The notes: generated from the letters alone by a model not told the origin. Shown: positions 22,970 to 33,895, numbered from the stretch's first letter. The stretch: DNA of 64,000 nt from Tieghemostelium lacteum (GCA_001606155.1 LODT01000039.1:620001-684000), one strand, 5' to 3'. Translations and numbers: made by a program.

Positions 22970-23095
22970 TATAATATACTAATATTTAAATACACAAATT
23001 TCACATTTTAACATAATAAAAAAATAAAAATATAAAGATAACCCCACCCTTTTGTAAATAGAACTTCAAATAATCACAAATATATAATTATTTAA

Positions 23096-24997
23096 TTAAA
23101 TTTCATTATTTGAATTGTTTTTAGCATTATGTGGTTTGTTGGTTATGGAATGAGAATTTTTACATTGATCACCTTTTTTACAATAACCTTTTTTGAGGTA
23201 TTGTTGACATGGATATTCGGATGGCAAGAGTTTTTGTTTTTTCTCTTTCATTGGTTTTGTTGGACTCTTTGTATCTGTAGATTGTTCTTGATTATTGTTA
23301 TTATTATTATTATTATTCATTTCATTATTCATTTCATCATTTGTTCTTTTCTTACTCTTTTTAGTACCAGCTCTGGCTTTTGGTCCCCAGTTTTCTTTGG
23401 GATTTGGTAGGTATTTGGGAATATTTGCAGATTCACCACCTTTGGCTAGTGGATGTTCTGTGAAATCAATTTTATGTTGAATTTCTTTGGCGAGGATATG
23501 ATAAGCTGGTGAGGTTTCTGAGAGTTGTTTAGGTGGGTGTTCTTTGGCATAGGCTCTCCAGACATCCCATAGGAATTTCTGAGGTGCATTGGTTTTGAGT
23601 ACTGGTGCAATGTGGGATGATGAGGTTTGGTATCCTGCATTGAGAATTGCAGATCTAATTAGACTTTGTTGGGGTGTGGTAAGATGGAGGACATGTGAGA
23701 AATGGTCGACTTTCCAATAGAAAAGGTCTGGAAGTTCTTCACTTGCTGATGTGAGTACACCGTACATTCTCTTTACCGTATTAAAGAGGGTTGGATTCTC
23801 ATCTAGATATTTTAGAGCACTTTTTAGAATCTCTACATTATGTAGAGGTGCATTGTAGAATGGACCTGCCATTACATAGGGTTTGGTGCAATGTTCACAT
23901 TGTGTTCCCATTTCTTTGTTTAGGAATGGTACTTTGTATTTGTTCTTGTTTTGATTTTGTTCATCTACTATCACCACACCACAGGGTTGAATGTGAAAAC
24001 TACCACACCCAATACACGAAAAAACATTGCACATTTTTCCCATGGATTTTTTTGCTTCCAAAGGTGAAGTGTAAACTCTAACAAAGACTCTCATGTAGAA
24101 ATCAACTGATAAACTGAGAATTGGAACGATAACTCTTTTGTACTTGTTAGCTGTGGTTTCAATGGATTTTAAGAGAATTCTCAAACCCATTTCATGACAA
24201 TACCCTGAATTGGTTAGAGGTACTGTAGAATACTTGTGAAAACAAGTCTCTGGATAAGAACCACAGAGAATTGCAGCATCAGTTGCAGTAATACAAAGTA
24301 GACCACCTTCACTTACAACCTGCACAGCTGAATCTAAAAACTTTGCAGGAGATCCATAAGGATCTACATCAACAACATCATAATTATTAGGAAAATCCTT
24401 GTTCTGCATCATTACCATTGATGCATCACCTCTATTTGCCCTAATTAGACCTTCTTCAACACCATTATACACACTATTCTTGTTGATTGAGTCTACTGCA
24501 CTTTGTTCTATATCATTTGCTAGAATGTACTCTACATCTCCAATCTCTTTTGCATAACGTATGGAACGAAGTCCAGTTGCTGAAAGTGCCTCTAAAATCT
24601 TAACCTTCTTAAAAGGTTTACCTTTAGCCTCTGCTTCTTTTTTACGAATTTGAATAAATTGTTTGATCATCAAAATAGACATATCTCTATTAAATTCTTG
24701 AACTGGATTATAAAATACTTCATTTTCATTATTATATAGAATAGTTGTAGTATTTTCACTGACTTTAATAGTATTTGGTGTCATTTCAGATTCAATCTTT
24801 GCTATTGACATTGGTACACTGTTAGATGTGGTTGTTGTGGTGGTAGATGTTGTATTTACATCCTCCATATTGATTTGATTACTTTTAAATAAATTTCTTG
24901 TACCTGCTATATAATTTTTGTTATATTTACTATATGTAATAATGTTTATACTAAAATGAATAGATCTCCTAAATGAATTTGTAAATCTATTTAGCAT
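23096..24997 (-). CDS. trmt1: tRNA (guanine26-N2)-dimethyltransferase with CCCH finger
   Basis: Intronless, 633 residues. The methyltransferase core shows NEVFYNPVQEFNRDMS, LEALSATGLRSIRYA (SAM-binding) and VDVDPYGSPAKFLD (catalytic DPYGS), then the Cys cluster SCIGCGSFHIQPCG and CEHCTKPYVMAGP typical of Trm1. The C-terminus has a CCCH zinc finger (C-x8-C-x5-C-x3-H, from CQQYLKKGYC to KNSH) after a Lys-rich region, as in animal TRMT1. The first 35 residues are basic and hydroxyl-rich without acids, a likely mitochondrial signal; a second Met (MEDVNTT) could start the nuclear/cytosolic form, as in yeast Trm1. It adds two methyls to G26 of tRNAs. Confidence 0.95.
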   Translation of the reverse strand: MLNRFTNSFRRSIHFSINIITYSKYNKNYIAGTRNLFKSNQINMEDVNTTSTTTTTTSNSVPMSIAKIESEMTPNTIKVSENTTTILYNNENEVFYNPVQEFNRDMSILMIKQFIQIRKKEAEAKGKPFKKVKILEALSATGLRSIRYAKEIGDVEYILANDIEQSAVDSINKNSVYNGVEEGLIRANRGDASMVMMQNKDFPNNYDVVDVDPYGSPAKFLDSAVQVVSEGGLLCITATDAAILCGSYPETCFHKYSTVPLTNSGYCHEMGLRILLKSIETTANKYKRVIVPILSLSVDFYMRVFVRVYTSPLEAKKSMGKMCNVFSCIGCGSFHIQPCGVVIVDEQNQNKNKYKVPFLNKEMGTQCEHCTKPYVMAGPFYNAPLHNVEILKSALKYLDENPTLFNTVKRMYGVLTSASEELPDLFYWKVDHFSHVLHLTTPQQSLIRSAILNAGYQTSSSHIAPVLKTNAPQKFLWDVWRAYAKEHPPKQLSETSPAYHILAKEIQHKIDFTEHPLAKGGESANIPKYLPNPKENWGPKARAGTKKSKKRTNDEMNNEMNNNNNNNNNQEQSTDTKSPTKPMKEKKQKLLPSEYPCQQYLKKGYCKKGDQCKNSHSITNKPHNAKNNSNNEI

Positions 24998-25210
24998 TCA
25001 TCAAAAAACTAAAAGTGATCGTTTTTTTCAAATTTAAAAAATTTTGTATCATTCTTAAGAATTTATTAAAAAATAATATTGAAAATATAAATAATTATAA
25101 GATAACTTTATTTTTATCATTAATTAGATTTCTTTAAATTAAAATAAAGAAGAAGTTCATTTTCAAAACCTTAATTTTAATTTTTCATAATTTTTTATTT
25201 TTATCAAAAC

Positions 25211-26330
25211 ATCTAGATGCACTTCCATTCTGGAAGGGAGACTTTTTTTCCTTTTTAAAACTCAAAATATAGATTTCTTTTGGTTTAAAAGGACAAATAA
25301 TCATGTTTAATTCAATGAAAGGAAGGGGAATATAAAATGGAATCATTTGGTAAACAATATAAATACTGATGTTTATTTTTATTTTCATTCATCAAATCAA
25401 AACAACAATCAACTTAAATTAAATATCAAATCAAAACAGAAATTAAAATGTCAACAGTAAAATATAATAATATTAAAATTGAAGGATTAAATGTGTTCTA
25501 CAGAGAAAGTGGAAACAAAGATGCACCAACATTATTGTTATTACATGGATTTCCATCATCATCTTATCAATTCCGTCATTTGTTTAGCAACTCTAAATTA
25601 GATAAATACCATTTGGTTGCACCTGATTACATTGGGTATGGTAACTCAGATCAACCTTCAACCAAAGAATTTGAATATTCATTTGATAATCAAGCAAGAA
25701 TCATTCAGAAATTCATTGATGCAATTGGATTAAAGAGATTCAGTATCTATGTATTTGATTATGGTGCTCCAATTGGTTATCGTTTGGCAACTGCACAACC
25801 TGAAAGAATTGAAGGTATTGTAATTCAAAATGGAAATGCATATAATGAAGGTATTGATTGTAAATTCTGGGATAATATCAAGAAATTTTGGATCAATCCC
25901 AAAGATCCAGAAGTAATTCCAGGTGTTCTAAAGCTTTTAACTCTAGAAGCAACTAAATGGCAATATCAAAATGGAGCAAGAGATATCAGTTCAGTTTCAC
26001 CAGATGGTTGGTTAATGGATCAATATTTCCTTGATCGTCCAGGAAATGCAGAAGTTCAAGCAGCAATGTTACACTCTTATTCAACCAATCCACCTCTCTA
26101 TCCACAATGGCAAGAATACTTTAGAACACATCAACCATCATCACTTTTAGTTTGGGGTAAAGGTGATGAAATCTTCCCAGCATCAGGTGCATATCCATAT
26201 CAAAAGGATCTCAAAAATCTTGAATTCCATCTTCTCAATACTGGTCATTTCGCATTAGAAGAAGATTCAATTCTGATCTCTAATCTCATTGATAATTTCT
26301 TATATAAAATTCACAATAAATAAATAAATC
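25211..26330 (+). repeat. Segmental duplication copy 1 (inverted partner at 46013-47129)
   Basis: About 1.12 kb: some 235 bases of 5' flank plus the whole hydrolase gene. The partner is in opposite orientation about 20 kb away. Similarity starts abruptly at 25211 (ATCTAGATGC) and ends just past the stop codon. In the coding part I count about 16 differences in 876 bases, grouped in a few patches; the 5' flank is almost identical. Confidence 0.93.
25448..26323 (+). CDS. Alpha/beta hydrolase (epoxide hydrolase/haloalkane dehalogenase-like), copy 1
   Basis: Intronless, 291 residues, no signal peptide. The lid-bearing alpha/beta fold has LLLLHGFPSSSYQFRHL (oxyanion HGFP), APDYIGYGNSD, and YVFDYGAPIGYRLA, where the Asp of the nucleophile elbow (FDYGAP) is the nucleophile in epoxide hydrolases and dehalogenases. 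The acidic partner is probably in GKGDEIFP, and the His in NTGHFALEED. Substrate unknown. A copy differing at two residues (V/I and E/D near PGVLKLLTLEA) lies inverted at 46017-46892. The shared 5' flank means both copies carry the same promoter. Confidence 0.9.
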   Translation: MSTVKYNNIKIEGLNVFYRESGNKDAPTLLLLHGFPSSSYQFRHLFSNSKLDKYHLVAPDYIGYGNSDQPSTKEFEYSFDNQARIIQKFIDAIGLKRFSIYVFDYGAPIGYRLATAQPERIEGIVIQNGNAYNEGIDCKFWDNIKKFWINPKDPEVIPGVLKLLTLEATKWQYQNGARDISSVSPDGWLMDQYFLDRPGNAEVQAAMLHSYSTNPPLYPQWQEYFRTHQPSSLLVWGKGDEIFPASGAYPYQKDLKNLEFHLLNTGHFALEEDSILISNLIDNFLYKIHNK

Positions 26331-28179
26331 AATCTAATATAACATTTATAAATGAAGAGTATTTCTAAAAAGCCAACACCAATTACCATCAAGATCAATT
26401 AAAATCTATTAAAAATTTTTTGTTGCATAAATTAAAAAATCTCAAATGGGATCAGATAAACGATTTATTTAATTTTTAGTATCCATTTATTGGAAATTAA
26501 AAATATCAATGAACTTTGTGTGGTGTTATTTCACAATATTTGAACAACTGAATAAGTATCTTCAAATAAACAATATATAGAAATATATATAATCCAATTA
26601 ATTTTATTTGAATTAAATGTGTTAATGTATTATTGGATTTGTTTGGGGGTTACATATATGCGTTGAATTTAAAAAAAAAATGAAAAATTGATCTTTTAGA
26701 ATATGATTCAAGATATCATCAAGTCTAGTTTTATTCAAGTTTTTTTTCAATTAATTTTTTTGATGATAAACCCTCTCTTTTGATGCCCTTCTTGCAGGCC
26801 CTGTACTTATTTGCTTTTTTTTTTAATTTTTTTCTAGTTCGACAATCAAAAGAGAGACAAACCAATTATCTCTTTTATTACTTTTATTAAATCAATTATA
26901 ATTTATATTGTAAGTGTAACTGAAATTTATTTAATTAATTAAAACCACATCGGATATATAGATAGAAGAGAGAATAGAAACATTTAAATACCCATACACA
27001 TACCCTATTTGCTCATTCATACCTTTTTGCTATTGTATCATTTATCATCCTTTCTATCTCATTTTCCACTCACTATCATGTGGCATTGTGATGGTGATGA
27101 TATTGAAAGATCGTCTTGTTAACAATTTTCTAAAAAAAATTAAATGTATTACAAAGCTATAATCAACATCTAGTTACTGTACACCACAAATTATTGTAAA
27201 AGTTGATCAAAAACTAAAAAAACTACTCTTTAATAGGAGAAAAGATGTAATTAAGAATATTGGAGAGTGTTTGTAGTGGTAATATAAACGATGATACAAC
27301 TCATTTTTTTTTTTTAATTTTTTTATTTCAACTTTGATGGTGGTTTTTACTGTAAATATGCATATTTAGCTTTATTGTATCTCACCATTGCAGTAATTTT
27401 GATTTCAGAGACTCATTCACATTCAATGTCAATTTTTTATTTTTTTTTTAATTTTATCTTTGCATAAATGTAAAAAAAATCCTATTTTTGTAATTAATTT
27501 AAAAATGTGATCTCAACAAATTAAAAAAAAAAAACAAAAAAAGTTTTTGATAAATTAAAAAAAAAAGATAAATATAAGATTATTAAAAACTATAAATGTA
27601 ATCTATAAAATAACTATTTATAAATTTGGAAAAGATCTTTTGTATTTTTTTTGTTTTGGTTTTGACATTTCATAGATTGATTTGATCAATCAACGAACAT
27701 TTGTGGCATCAACACTATTATTTCAAATAACCTATTTAATCAAAAGACCATTTGAAGGAAAATTACTAACTCAAACTTTTTTTTTTATTTTCTATTTTTT
27801 TTTCCATTTCTATCTCTTTTGCCAACAACAACCAGCCAAAACCTTCAAATAGAGTATTAATTTTAATTAATTAAATATTCTAATTCTAATCGAGAGGTTT
27901 AACTGATTTATAATTTTAATTTTCTAAAAGTACTACTATGATTTAAAGGTTCTTGATTTAGAAATTAAATAGGAATCATTTCATAGTTGTTTGTTGTTGT
28001 TTGTTGTCTTTGTGTTTGTGTTTTGTTCTTGTTGTTGTCTCCAATTTATTTATTTAACATATTAAGTTATTGTCTTTGTTTGTGTTTGTTGCCCATTTTT
28101 ATCTGTTCATATTTTTTTATATCACTATCCAACCCATCACACCCCTAACCACCAAAAGAGAGGAATTATAAATAATAAA
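26331..28179. other. 1.85-kb gene-poor stretch
   Basis: The longest gap in the window. It is AT-rich with many T and A homopolymers and a few T/C-rich tracts (around 27000-27060 and 27990-28140). No frame longer than about 50 codons, no tRNA-like fold and no class I RNA sequence was seen. It lies upstream of the small KEN/D-box gene and may hold a long promoter or an unrecognised non-coding RNA. Confidence 0.5.
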
Positions 28180-28628
28180 ATGTCAATTAAAACTACATTT
28201 TTAATTTTCAATGAAAATACCAAAGATAAGGAAAACATTGATCCATTGACTGGTATCAATGTATCCACCTCCAATAAAAAATTTAATAGTTCAAGTACTA
28301 TTGGATCTAAAAAAAGAGTACCCTTAAGAGATATCACACCAATTGTTACTAGAGTATGTACATATGTTTTCAGAGTAAAATATTTGTTTTTTTTACTTTT
28401 ATATTTTTGAGAATAATCTTATCTCTAATATGGGTTCTAATATTTTTATCTCCATCCATCATATAATATATTTATTCATTTTCATAGAAAACCCCATCAT
28501 CATCATCTCAAAAGAAAATTAAAACTTGTGCTTCTGGAAATTATATGACATCAACTAATAATTCAAATAATACCTATTCCAAAATTACATTTAATAATAC
28601 TTTTGGTGATATTAAATCAATTCGATAA
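28180..28628 (+). CDS. Small protein with KEN box and D box (securin-like candidate)
   Basis: Two exons, 28180-28353 and 28488-28628, joined in frame (IVTR-KTPSSSSQ) to 104 residues. Near the N-terminus is DKENIDPLTG, a KEN box followed by Pro; then KKRVPLRDITP, a destruction box (RxxLxxI/N type, with the PLxDIT form seen in cyclins and plant PATRONUS). These are recognition signals for the anaphase-promoting complex. The rest is Ser, Asn and Lys rich, probably disordered. Small, basic, disordered proteins with this pair are typical of securins and APC/C regulators, which barely align between lineages. That function is inference; the motifs and their order are what is seen. Confidence 0.7.
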
Positions 28629-28687
28629 AAAAAAACATATAATAATTATATTCTAGTAATTTAATTAACTATATATACAAAAAATAT

Positions 28688-28736
28688 AATAATAATAATA
28701 ATTATAATAATAATAGTAATAATAATAATAATATAA
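28688..28736. repeat. AAT microsatellite
   Basis: An imperfect run of AAT/ATA triplets about 50 bases long after the KEN/D-box gene. Triplet repeats of this type are very common in dictyostelid intergenic DNA. Confidence 0.75.
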
Positions 28737-28871
28737 GATTTTTTTTTTAAATAAAAAAAAGATAAATACCAATATTAAAAGAATTGATATTCAAATAATA
28801 TCAATCTTTTCAAACAATATTCCAAATCAAAAAAAATAATTATAATTATTTACAATTCATTTAATATTTAT

Positions 28872-30032
28872 TTACAGTTGGGAATTTAAATTTACAGGAA
28901 TTATCTTTTTGGACTTTAATGTATCAATTTCAGCTGGAGAGAATCCAAATTCTTTAAGAACAGGTACAGTGTTAAGTCCAGATATTTTAATCAATGTATT
29001 ATTTGGTTTAGGTTGATAAAACGATAGATTAGGTTGTGGTTTAATAGAGTTCTCACTGTCCATTATTAACTGTCTAGTGTGAGGATGTTTTTTTAATTCT
29101 TCCACCTCAAGTAGAGGTGCGACACAACATTCACTGTTTATAAACACTTGTTCCCATTCATCACGAGTCTTGGTTAGAAATTGTTTTTGAAATTCAATTT
29201 TCATTGATTCCCATGACGATTTATCGTTTTGTTCAGGGAATTGCTTGATTTGGTCTTGTGTAAATCCCATTTTTACTAATAGTTTCTCGTAGAAATGTGG
29301 TTCGATGGCACCTACCGTTATGTACTTATTGTCTTTGGTTTGATAGACTTCGTAATAGTGACTTCCTGAATCTATGAAATTTCGTCCACGAGGTTGATCC
29401 AACAGATCAGTATGTAATTTAAGCAAATAGGGGAAGGTTCCCAAGTAACTGACACTAGACATCATAGAACAGTCTACTATTTTATCCAAGTTATTTTTGT
29501 CTAAAAGTGAAAGTAAAATACCAAGGGCGCACATTAGACCTCCACCAGCCATATCTGCGAGCAGATTGCCTGGGAACAGTGGTTTATCATTTGATCTCCC
29601 AAAGAGAGACAACATTCCTGATAATGCAAGGAAATTAATATCATGGCCTACCATTTTATGATATTTATCTCCAGTTTGTCCGAATCCAGTTAATCTCGCA
29701 TAGATTAACTTTCTATTCACCTCATGTAAATCCTTCGGAGAAAGACCTAATTTCTCCATTACACCAGGTCTGTATGGCTCAATTATAACATTTGCATTCT
29801 TACAAAGTCTTTTAACCACCTCTACACCCGCTTTACTCTTTAGATCTACTGCAATAGTTTCTTTTCCTCTTGACAACACATCAAAGTCTAATGATTGTGC
29901 CTCACCATTGAAAACTCTATCCACACGTATTACCCTAGCACCAAAATCTCTAAGAATCATCCCACAGAATGGGGCAGGTGCCAATCCTTGAAATTCTAGC
30001 ACAACAATCCCCTTTAATGGTCCATCAGACAT
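28872..30032 (-). CDS. amacr: Alpha-methylacyl-CoA racemase
   Basis: Intronless, 386 residues, collinear with human AMACR over its length: LEFQGLAPAPFCGMILRDFG, YARLTGFGQ, VGHDINFLALSG, NLLADMAGGGLMCALGI and GAIEPHFYE. His of GHDINF, Asp of LLADMAGG and Glu of AIEPHF correspond to the catalytic residues known from the bacterial MCR structure. It inverts the 2-methyl centre of branched acyl-CoAs so they can enter beta-oxidation. It ends NSQL, an SKL-like tail (human ends KASL), which suggests peroxisomal import. It is divergent with the RBR ligase gene. Confidence 0.95.
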   Translation of the reverse strand: MSDGPLKGIVVLEFQGLAPAPFCGMILRDFGARVIRVDRVFNGEAQSLDFDVLSRGKETIAVDLKSKAGVEVVKRLCKNANVIIEPYRPGVMEKLGLSPKDLHEVNRKLIYARLTGFGQTGDKYHKMVGHDINFLALSGMLSLFGRSNDKPLFPGNLLADMAGGGLMCALGILLSLLDKNNLDKIVDCSMMSSVSYLGTFPYLLKLHTDLLDQPRGRNFIDSGSHYYEVYQTKDNKYITVGAIEPHFYEKLLVKMGFTQDQIKQFPEQNDKSSWESMKIEFQKQFLTKTRDEWEQVFINSECCVAPLLEVEELKKHPHTRQLIMDSENSIKPQPNLSFYQPKPNNTLIKISGLNTVPVLKEFGFSPAEIDTLKSKKIIPVNLNSQL

Positions 30033-30360
30033 TTCTCTATTAAATTACCTTAATGCTACTTTTGGACAAACCCCAGTATCAATACACAAAAAAATCTATT
30101 TTTGCCGATTCTAACAAAATACTTCTTTGAAAAAAAATAAAATAAAATTTTTTAGCCTATTCAATTTGATATACAGTAGTGGTTTTCACAATCCTTTTGT
30201 ATTTTTTTTTTTTGTATTATTATTATTTGTGTGTTGTTGTTTTAATTTATATTTTCAATATTTTTAAAAATTTTCAGTGGTTTTCTAATTAATTATGTAT
30301 TGATTAAATATTTACACTATTCTTTTATTCGTTTTACTTTAATTACACAAAATACTAAAC
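30033..30360. promoter_or_regulatory. Divergent promoter region, AMACR and RBR ligase
   Basis: The 328 bases separate two start codons on opposite strands, so both promoters must be here. It contains T runs and AT-rich elements but no motif I can name. Confidence 0.5.
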
Positions 30361-32538
30361 ATGTTAGAAAAGATTAAACATCTAATTAGAAAAAGCAGTG
30401 GTGGTGGTCAATCTGTGGGAAACAGTAACAGTAGTAATGGTGGTGGCAACAGTAAGAAGTTATCATCATCTACATCTTCCCTAAATAACCAGGAAAAAAA
30501 GAACAATAAAAAACAAAATAAAAGTAATAAAAAACTCTCAAAATCCACCACTAATATCATTCAAGAGAGTCAGGAGAGTATAGATAGTATAGAAGGTATT
30601 CAACCATTTAGCAGTGGTAGTCCTACTCATACCAATACACCTGTGAATCAATACATACAAAACTCTTTTAACTCTGATTTTGATCAAGAGAATATAGTAG
30701 AGAATGAACAAGAATATTCTGTATCACCACTACCATGTAATATAATAGATAACCAAAGCGATACAAGTGATAGTATAGCAATTGATATTAAAATACCACC
30801 TCCTACTACTACTACTACTACAAAACAATCAACATCTTTTCTAAGAACTGTATCATCACAGTTATTAAATATAACTAAAAATTTAAAACATAATAATAGT
30901 ACAACTACAACTACAACTACAACTTCAAGTGCTAATAATAATGAAGAATCAAAAGAAGATGAATCACAAGAACAAGAACAACAAAATAGTAACTACCAAT
31001 CAGAGGAAGATTGTTCAGATTATGAAGAAGAACAAGATCAAGATGATGAAGATTTTGATGATATCTATGTTGGTCTAAAAGAAATTGATTCTGATAATGG
31101 AAAGAACTTCAATTGTCTCTCACCCGATCAATTGATTGAACATCAACATAAAGAAATTAAAGATATAGCTGAACTATTATCAGTACCAATCAATAGTGCC
31201 GCTGCATTATTGAAACATTTTAATTGGAAACGTGAGGTTTTAATCTCAAAATACTTTGAATCTCCAAAAGAGATTTCAAAAGAAGTTGGTATTGAATATC
31301 ATACCAATTTTAATAATAATAATACTACAACTACCACAACAACAAATAGTAATAATAGTGGTCTAAAGAGTTGTACCATTTGTGGTGATGATTTTGCAGA
31401 TGAAGATGTAACATTTAATAACTGTCAACATTATTTTTGTAATGACTGTTGGGCTGGTTATTTAACAAGTAAGATTAATGAAGGTGAAGCAATGTTAAGA
31501 TGTCCACACCACAAGTGTGGATCAGTTATTGAAGATTTGGTAATTCAGAGATTGGTTGCACCATTTGTCTATGATAAATACTTGTTATTCTCAACTAAAA
31601 AATTTATTCAACAAAACCAACAGTTGAGATACTGCCCAACTCCAGGTTGTGAGCTGGCAATTAGTGTCAGAGTAGATTCCTCTGAAACTTCGTCAGAGTC
31701 TGTACAATGTTCATGTGGCTACAAGTTTTGTTTTAAATGTCATAGAGAATCACATGCACCTGCAACATGTGATCAGATGTCACTTTGGGAGGCTAAATGT
31801 CAAGATGAGTCTGAAGTCAGTCATTGGAAGATTGCCAATTGTAAAAAATGTCCAAAATGTCAGGTATCCATCGAAAAGAATGGTGGATGTATGCATATAA
31901 CATGTGCCAAATGTACACATGAATGGTGTTGGATGTGTCAGAGATCGTGGAAGGGACACAATGACTTTTATGTATGCAATAGATTCCAAAAGGAAAAAGA
32001 GTCCAAGAGATTCTTATTCTTTGGTAAACTAAAGAAAAAAGAGTCAACCGAAGAAGAAGAAAAGAAAGCATCACTTCAAGAACTAGAGAGATATCTACAC
32101 TATTATGAACGTTTTATAAATCATGAAAACTCTAGAAAATTAGAAAGAGTCATTCGTGAGGAAGCAATGAGAAAAATGGAGGAATTAGAGAAGGCAAATT
32201 CAACTTGGGCTGAAGTTCAGTTTATTGAAAAGGGTATTGATCAATTATTGGATTGTAGAAATATACTCAAATTTACCTATATATTTGCATTCTTTTCTTT
32301 CCAAAATAGTAGTCAGGTTCAACGTGTTGAAACTGCTAAAGAACTCTTTGAATTCCTACAAGAAGATCTAGAGAAAACCACAGAAAAACTCTCTGAACTC
32401 TTGGAAGACATTATGAAGAAGTCCATCACCTTAGAACAATCCCAGAGATTGGAAATTATGAACTATGTAAATTTTGCAAAATCTAAAAAAGAGGGTCTTC
32501 TCAATGCAATCACTAAAGATTCTCTATTTGAATTTTAA
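30361..32538 (+). CDS. RBR E3 ubiquitin ligase, ariadne (HHARI) type
   Basis: Intronless, 725 residues. The first 230 are Ser/Thr/Asn-rich with acidic runs. Then comes a UBA-like segment (LIEHQHKEIKDIAELLSV ... LLKHFNWKREVLISKYFES), RING1 (CTICGDDFADEDV ... C..C of RCPHHKCG), IBR (CPTPGCELAISV ... CSCGYKFCFKCHRESH) and RING2 (CPKCQVSIEKNGGCMHITC ... WCWMC). The Cys of NGGCMH matches the HHARI catalytic Cys that receives ubiquitin from the E2. The C-terminal helical region (ERYLHYYERFINHENSRKLE on) is the auto-inhibitory ariadne domain. A ~45-residue acidic/Lys-rich insert (KKKESTEEEEKK) is extra. Confidence 0.95.
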   Translation: MLEKIKHLIRKSSGGGQSVGNSNSSNGGGNSKKLSSSTSSLNNQEKKNNKKQNKSNKKLSKSTTNIIQESQESIDSIEGIQPFSSGSPTHTNTPVNQYIQNSFNSDFDQENIVENEQEYSVSPLPCNIIDNQSDTSDSIAIDIKIPPPTTTTTTKQSTSFLRTVSSQLLNITKNLKHNNSTTTTTTTTSSANNNEESKEDESQEQEQQNSNYQSEEDCSDYEEEQDQDDEDFDDIYVGLKEIDSDNGKNFNCLSPDQLIEHQHKEIKDIAELLSVPINSAAALLKHFNWKREVLISKYFESPKEISKEVGIEYHTNFNNNNTTTTTTTNSNNSGLKSCTICGDDFADEDVTFNNCQHYFCNDCWAGYLTSKINEGEAMLRCPHHKCGSVIEDLVIQRLVAPFVYDKYLLFSTKKFIQQNQQLRYCPTPGCELAISVRVDSSETSSESVQCSCGYKFCFKCHRESHAPATCDQMSLWEAKCQDESEVSHWKIANCKKCPKCQVSIEKNGGCMHITCAKCTHEWCWMCQRSWKGHNDFYVCNRFQKEKESKRFLFFGKLKKKESTEEEEKKASLQELERYLHYYERFINHENSRKLERVIREEAMRKMEELEKANSTWAEVQFIEKGIDQLLDCRNILKFTYIFAFFSFQNSSQVQRVETAKELFEFLQEDLEKTTEKLSELLEDIMKKSITLEQSQRLEIMNYVNFAKSKKEGLLNAITKDSLFEF

Positions 32539-32667
32539 TATATTATATCTTTAAAACTCAATTCATTATAATAAATCTTTATCACATATATCTATATTTT
32601 TAGATATTTTTAAACCTAATTTGTACACTATTGGTGATATTGTACGGAAAAAAGAGTTTATATATTA

Positions 32668-33372
32668 TTAATTTACAATGGAGTTTGCCTGGGGTAGACC
32701 GTATTCGTCAACATGTTGTTGCATTTGTGGGTCACCAGTTGGTACAGAAGGTGCTAAAAGATAGGATGGTGTTGACATTTCTAATTCCATTTCCTCACCC
32801 ATTGACATGAGTTCAGCTTCTAATTCAGAATCGTCTAAAGTGTCTGGAGTCATGTAGGCTCTAGAAAGTGAATCTTGAATCTCTGTATTATAATCCAAAA
32901 GATCTTGCATTTGATCTTGTAAATCATCTACATCATCAATATTAATCTGTTTAAGCTGTGTTTTCATTTCTTTTGCACCTTGTTTCATTGCAGAAACTGT
33001 TGTAATGGTATCTTTCATGGATTCAGTTACAAATCTAGTTTGATCTACATTAAATGATTGTTGTGATAATTGATCTCTCTGTTTTTCATACATTTTCTTT
33101 GTTTGTAAAACTCTAATTGCTTTTTGTTTAATACTATTTTGTGCTGGTCCTGGTCTCATTGATTTCATTTGTTTATCATATGCCATCAATTCTTGATTTA
33201 ATTTATTAATTTTATCATCTAATTCTGCCATTCTTCCATCCAACTATAATCTTCTTGTTAGTATATAATCATTGACAATTGCAATTGTCAAATTTTCTAT
33301 AATTACTCTTTTACCAGCCTCTTCTAGAGTTGGACCTGGGACATTTTTAGAAACACCAAAAAATCTTTTCAT
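32668..33372 (-). CDS. chmp5: ESCRT-III protein CHMP5/Vps60
   Basis: Two exons, 33372-33307 (MKRFFGVSKNVPGPTLEEAG) and 33243-32668, joined KR-LDGRMAELD, 213 residues. The Snf7 core matches human CHMP5 along its length: KMYEKQRDQLSQQSFNVDQT, AMKQGAKEMK, DDLQDQMQDLLDYNTEIQ and the end VDEYGLPQ. The N-terminal half is basic, the C-terminal half acidic, as in all ESCRT-III subunits. CHMP5 binds LIP5/Vta1 and helps Vps4 remodel filaments at multivesicular bodies. Confidence 0.95.
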
Positions 33373-33895
33373 TGTATTTTAAATAGAATATATATACAGA
33401 ATAAATAAAAAAAAAAAAAATCTTTGTTTGATAAAATTAAATAAACTTGAAAAAAAAAAAATTTCTCAAACACACACAAATCCTATTTTTTCAGGAACAA
33501 TATTAAATTTTAGTTGATTTCATTTTAAAAGTATAAGAATCAATTAAAATTAATACAAAAGTTTGAAGAAATCAACTATATAAGAATGAGTGGATATTTT
33601 GGTCAATTTCCAAAAACCTACTCATCCGAATTAAATTACAAATCAAAATAGATATTTTAGAAACACCATTCAACTATAAATAGTAAATTTTTCTAACACA
33701 TTAAACCAATAATAATATATACATAGAACCCAACCAATTTAGGAAATTAAAATCACATTTTTATTTGTTATTTTTTTTTGGAGATTTCAATTTCACATAT
33801 TTAGAAATAAGAATTATTTTGTAAAAAATAACGGTTTAATATGATAATTTAAAAAATGATTCGATTTAATTTGTTTTAATATTGTATTAAATAAG
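33373..33895. promoter_or_regulatory. Divergent promoter region, CHMP5 and P450
   Basis: The 523 bases between two opposite starts are AT-rich with A runs near 33405-33460. A TATAAA-like segment lies close to the P450 start (near 33885). No gene or RNA seen. Confidence 0.45.

Noticed and set aside
25185-25388. 60-odd codon frame upstream of hydrolase copy 1, repeated beside copy 2
   Set aside because: It is preserved only because the 5' flank was duplicated recently; it is AT-rich, antisense to the gene and its C-terminus differs beyond the duplication edge.
28137-28337. Minus-strand frame across the KEN/D-box gene
   Set aside because: Shadow of the plus-strand gene, which has motifs and consistent splice sites.
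31715-32074. Extra frames inside the RBR ligase
   Set aside because: All overlap the RING/IBR coding region in other frames and show no family resemblance.
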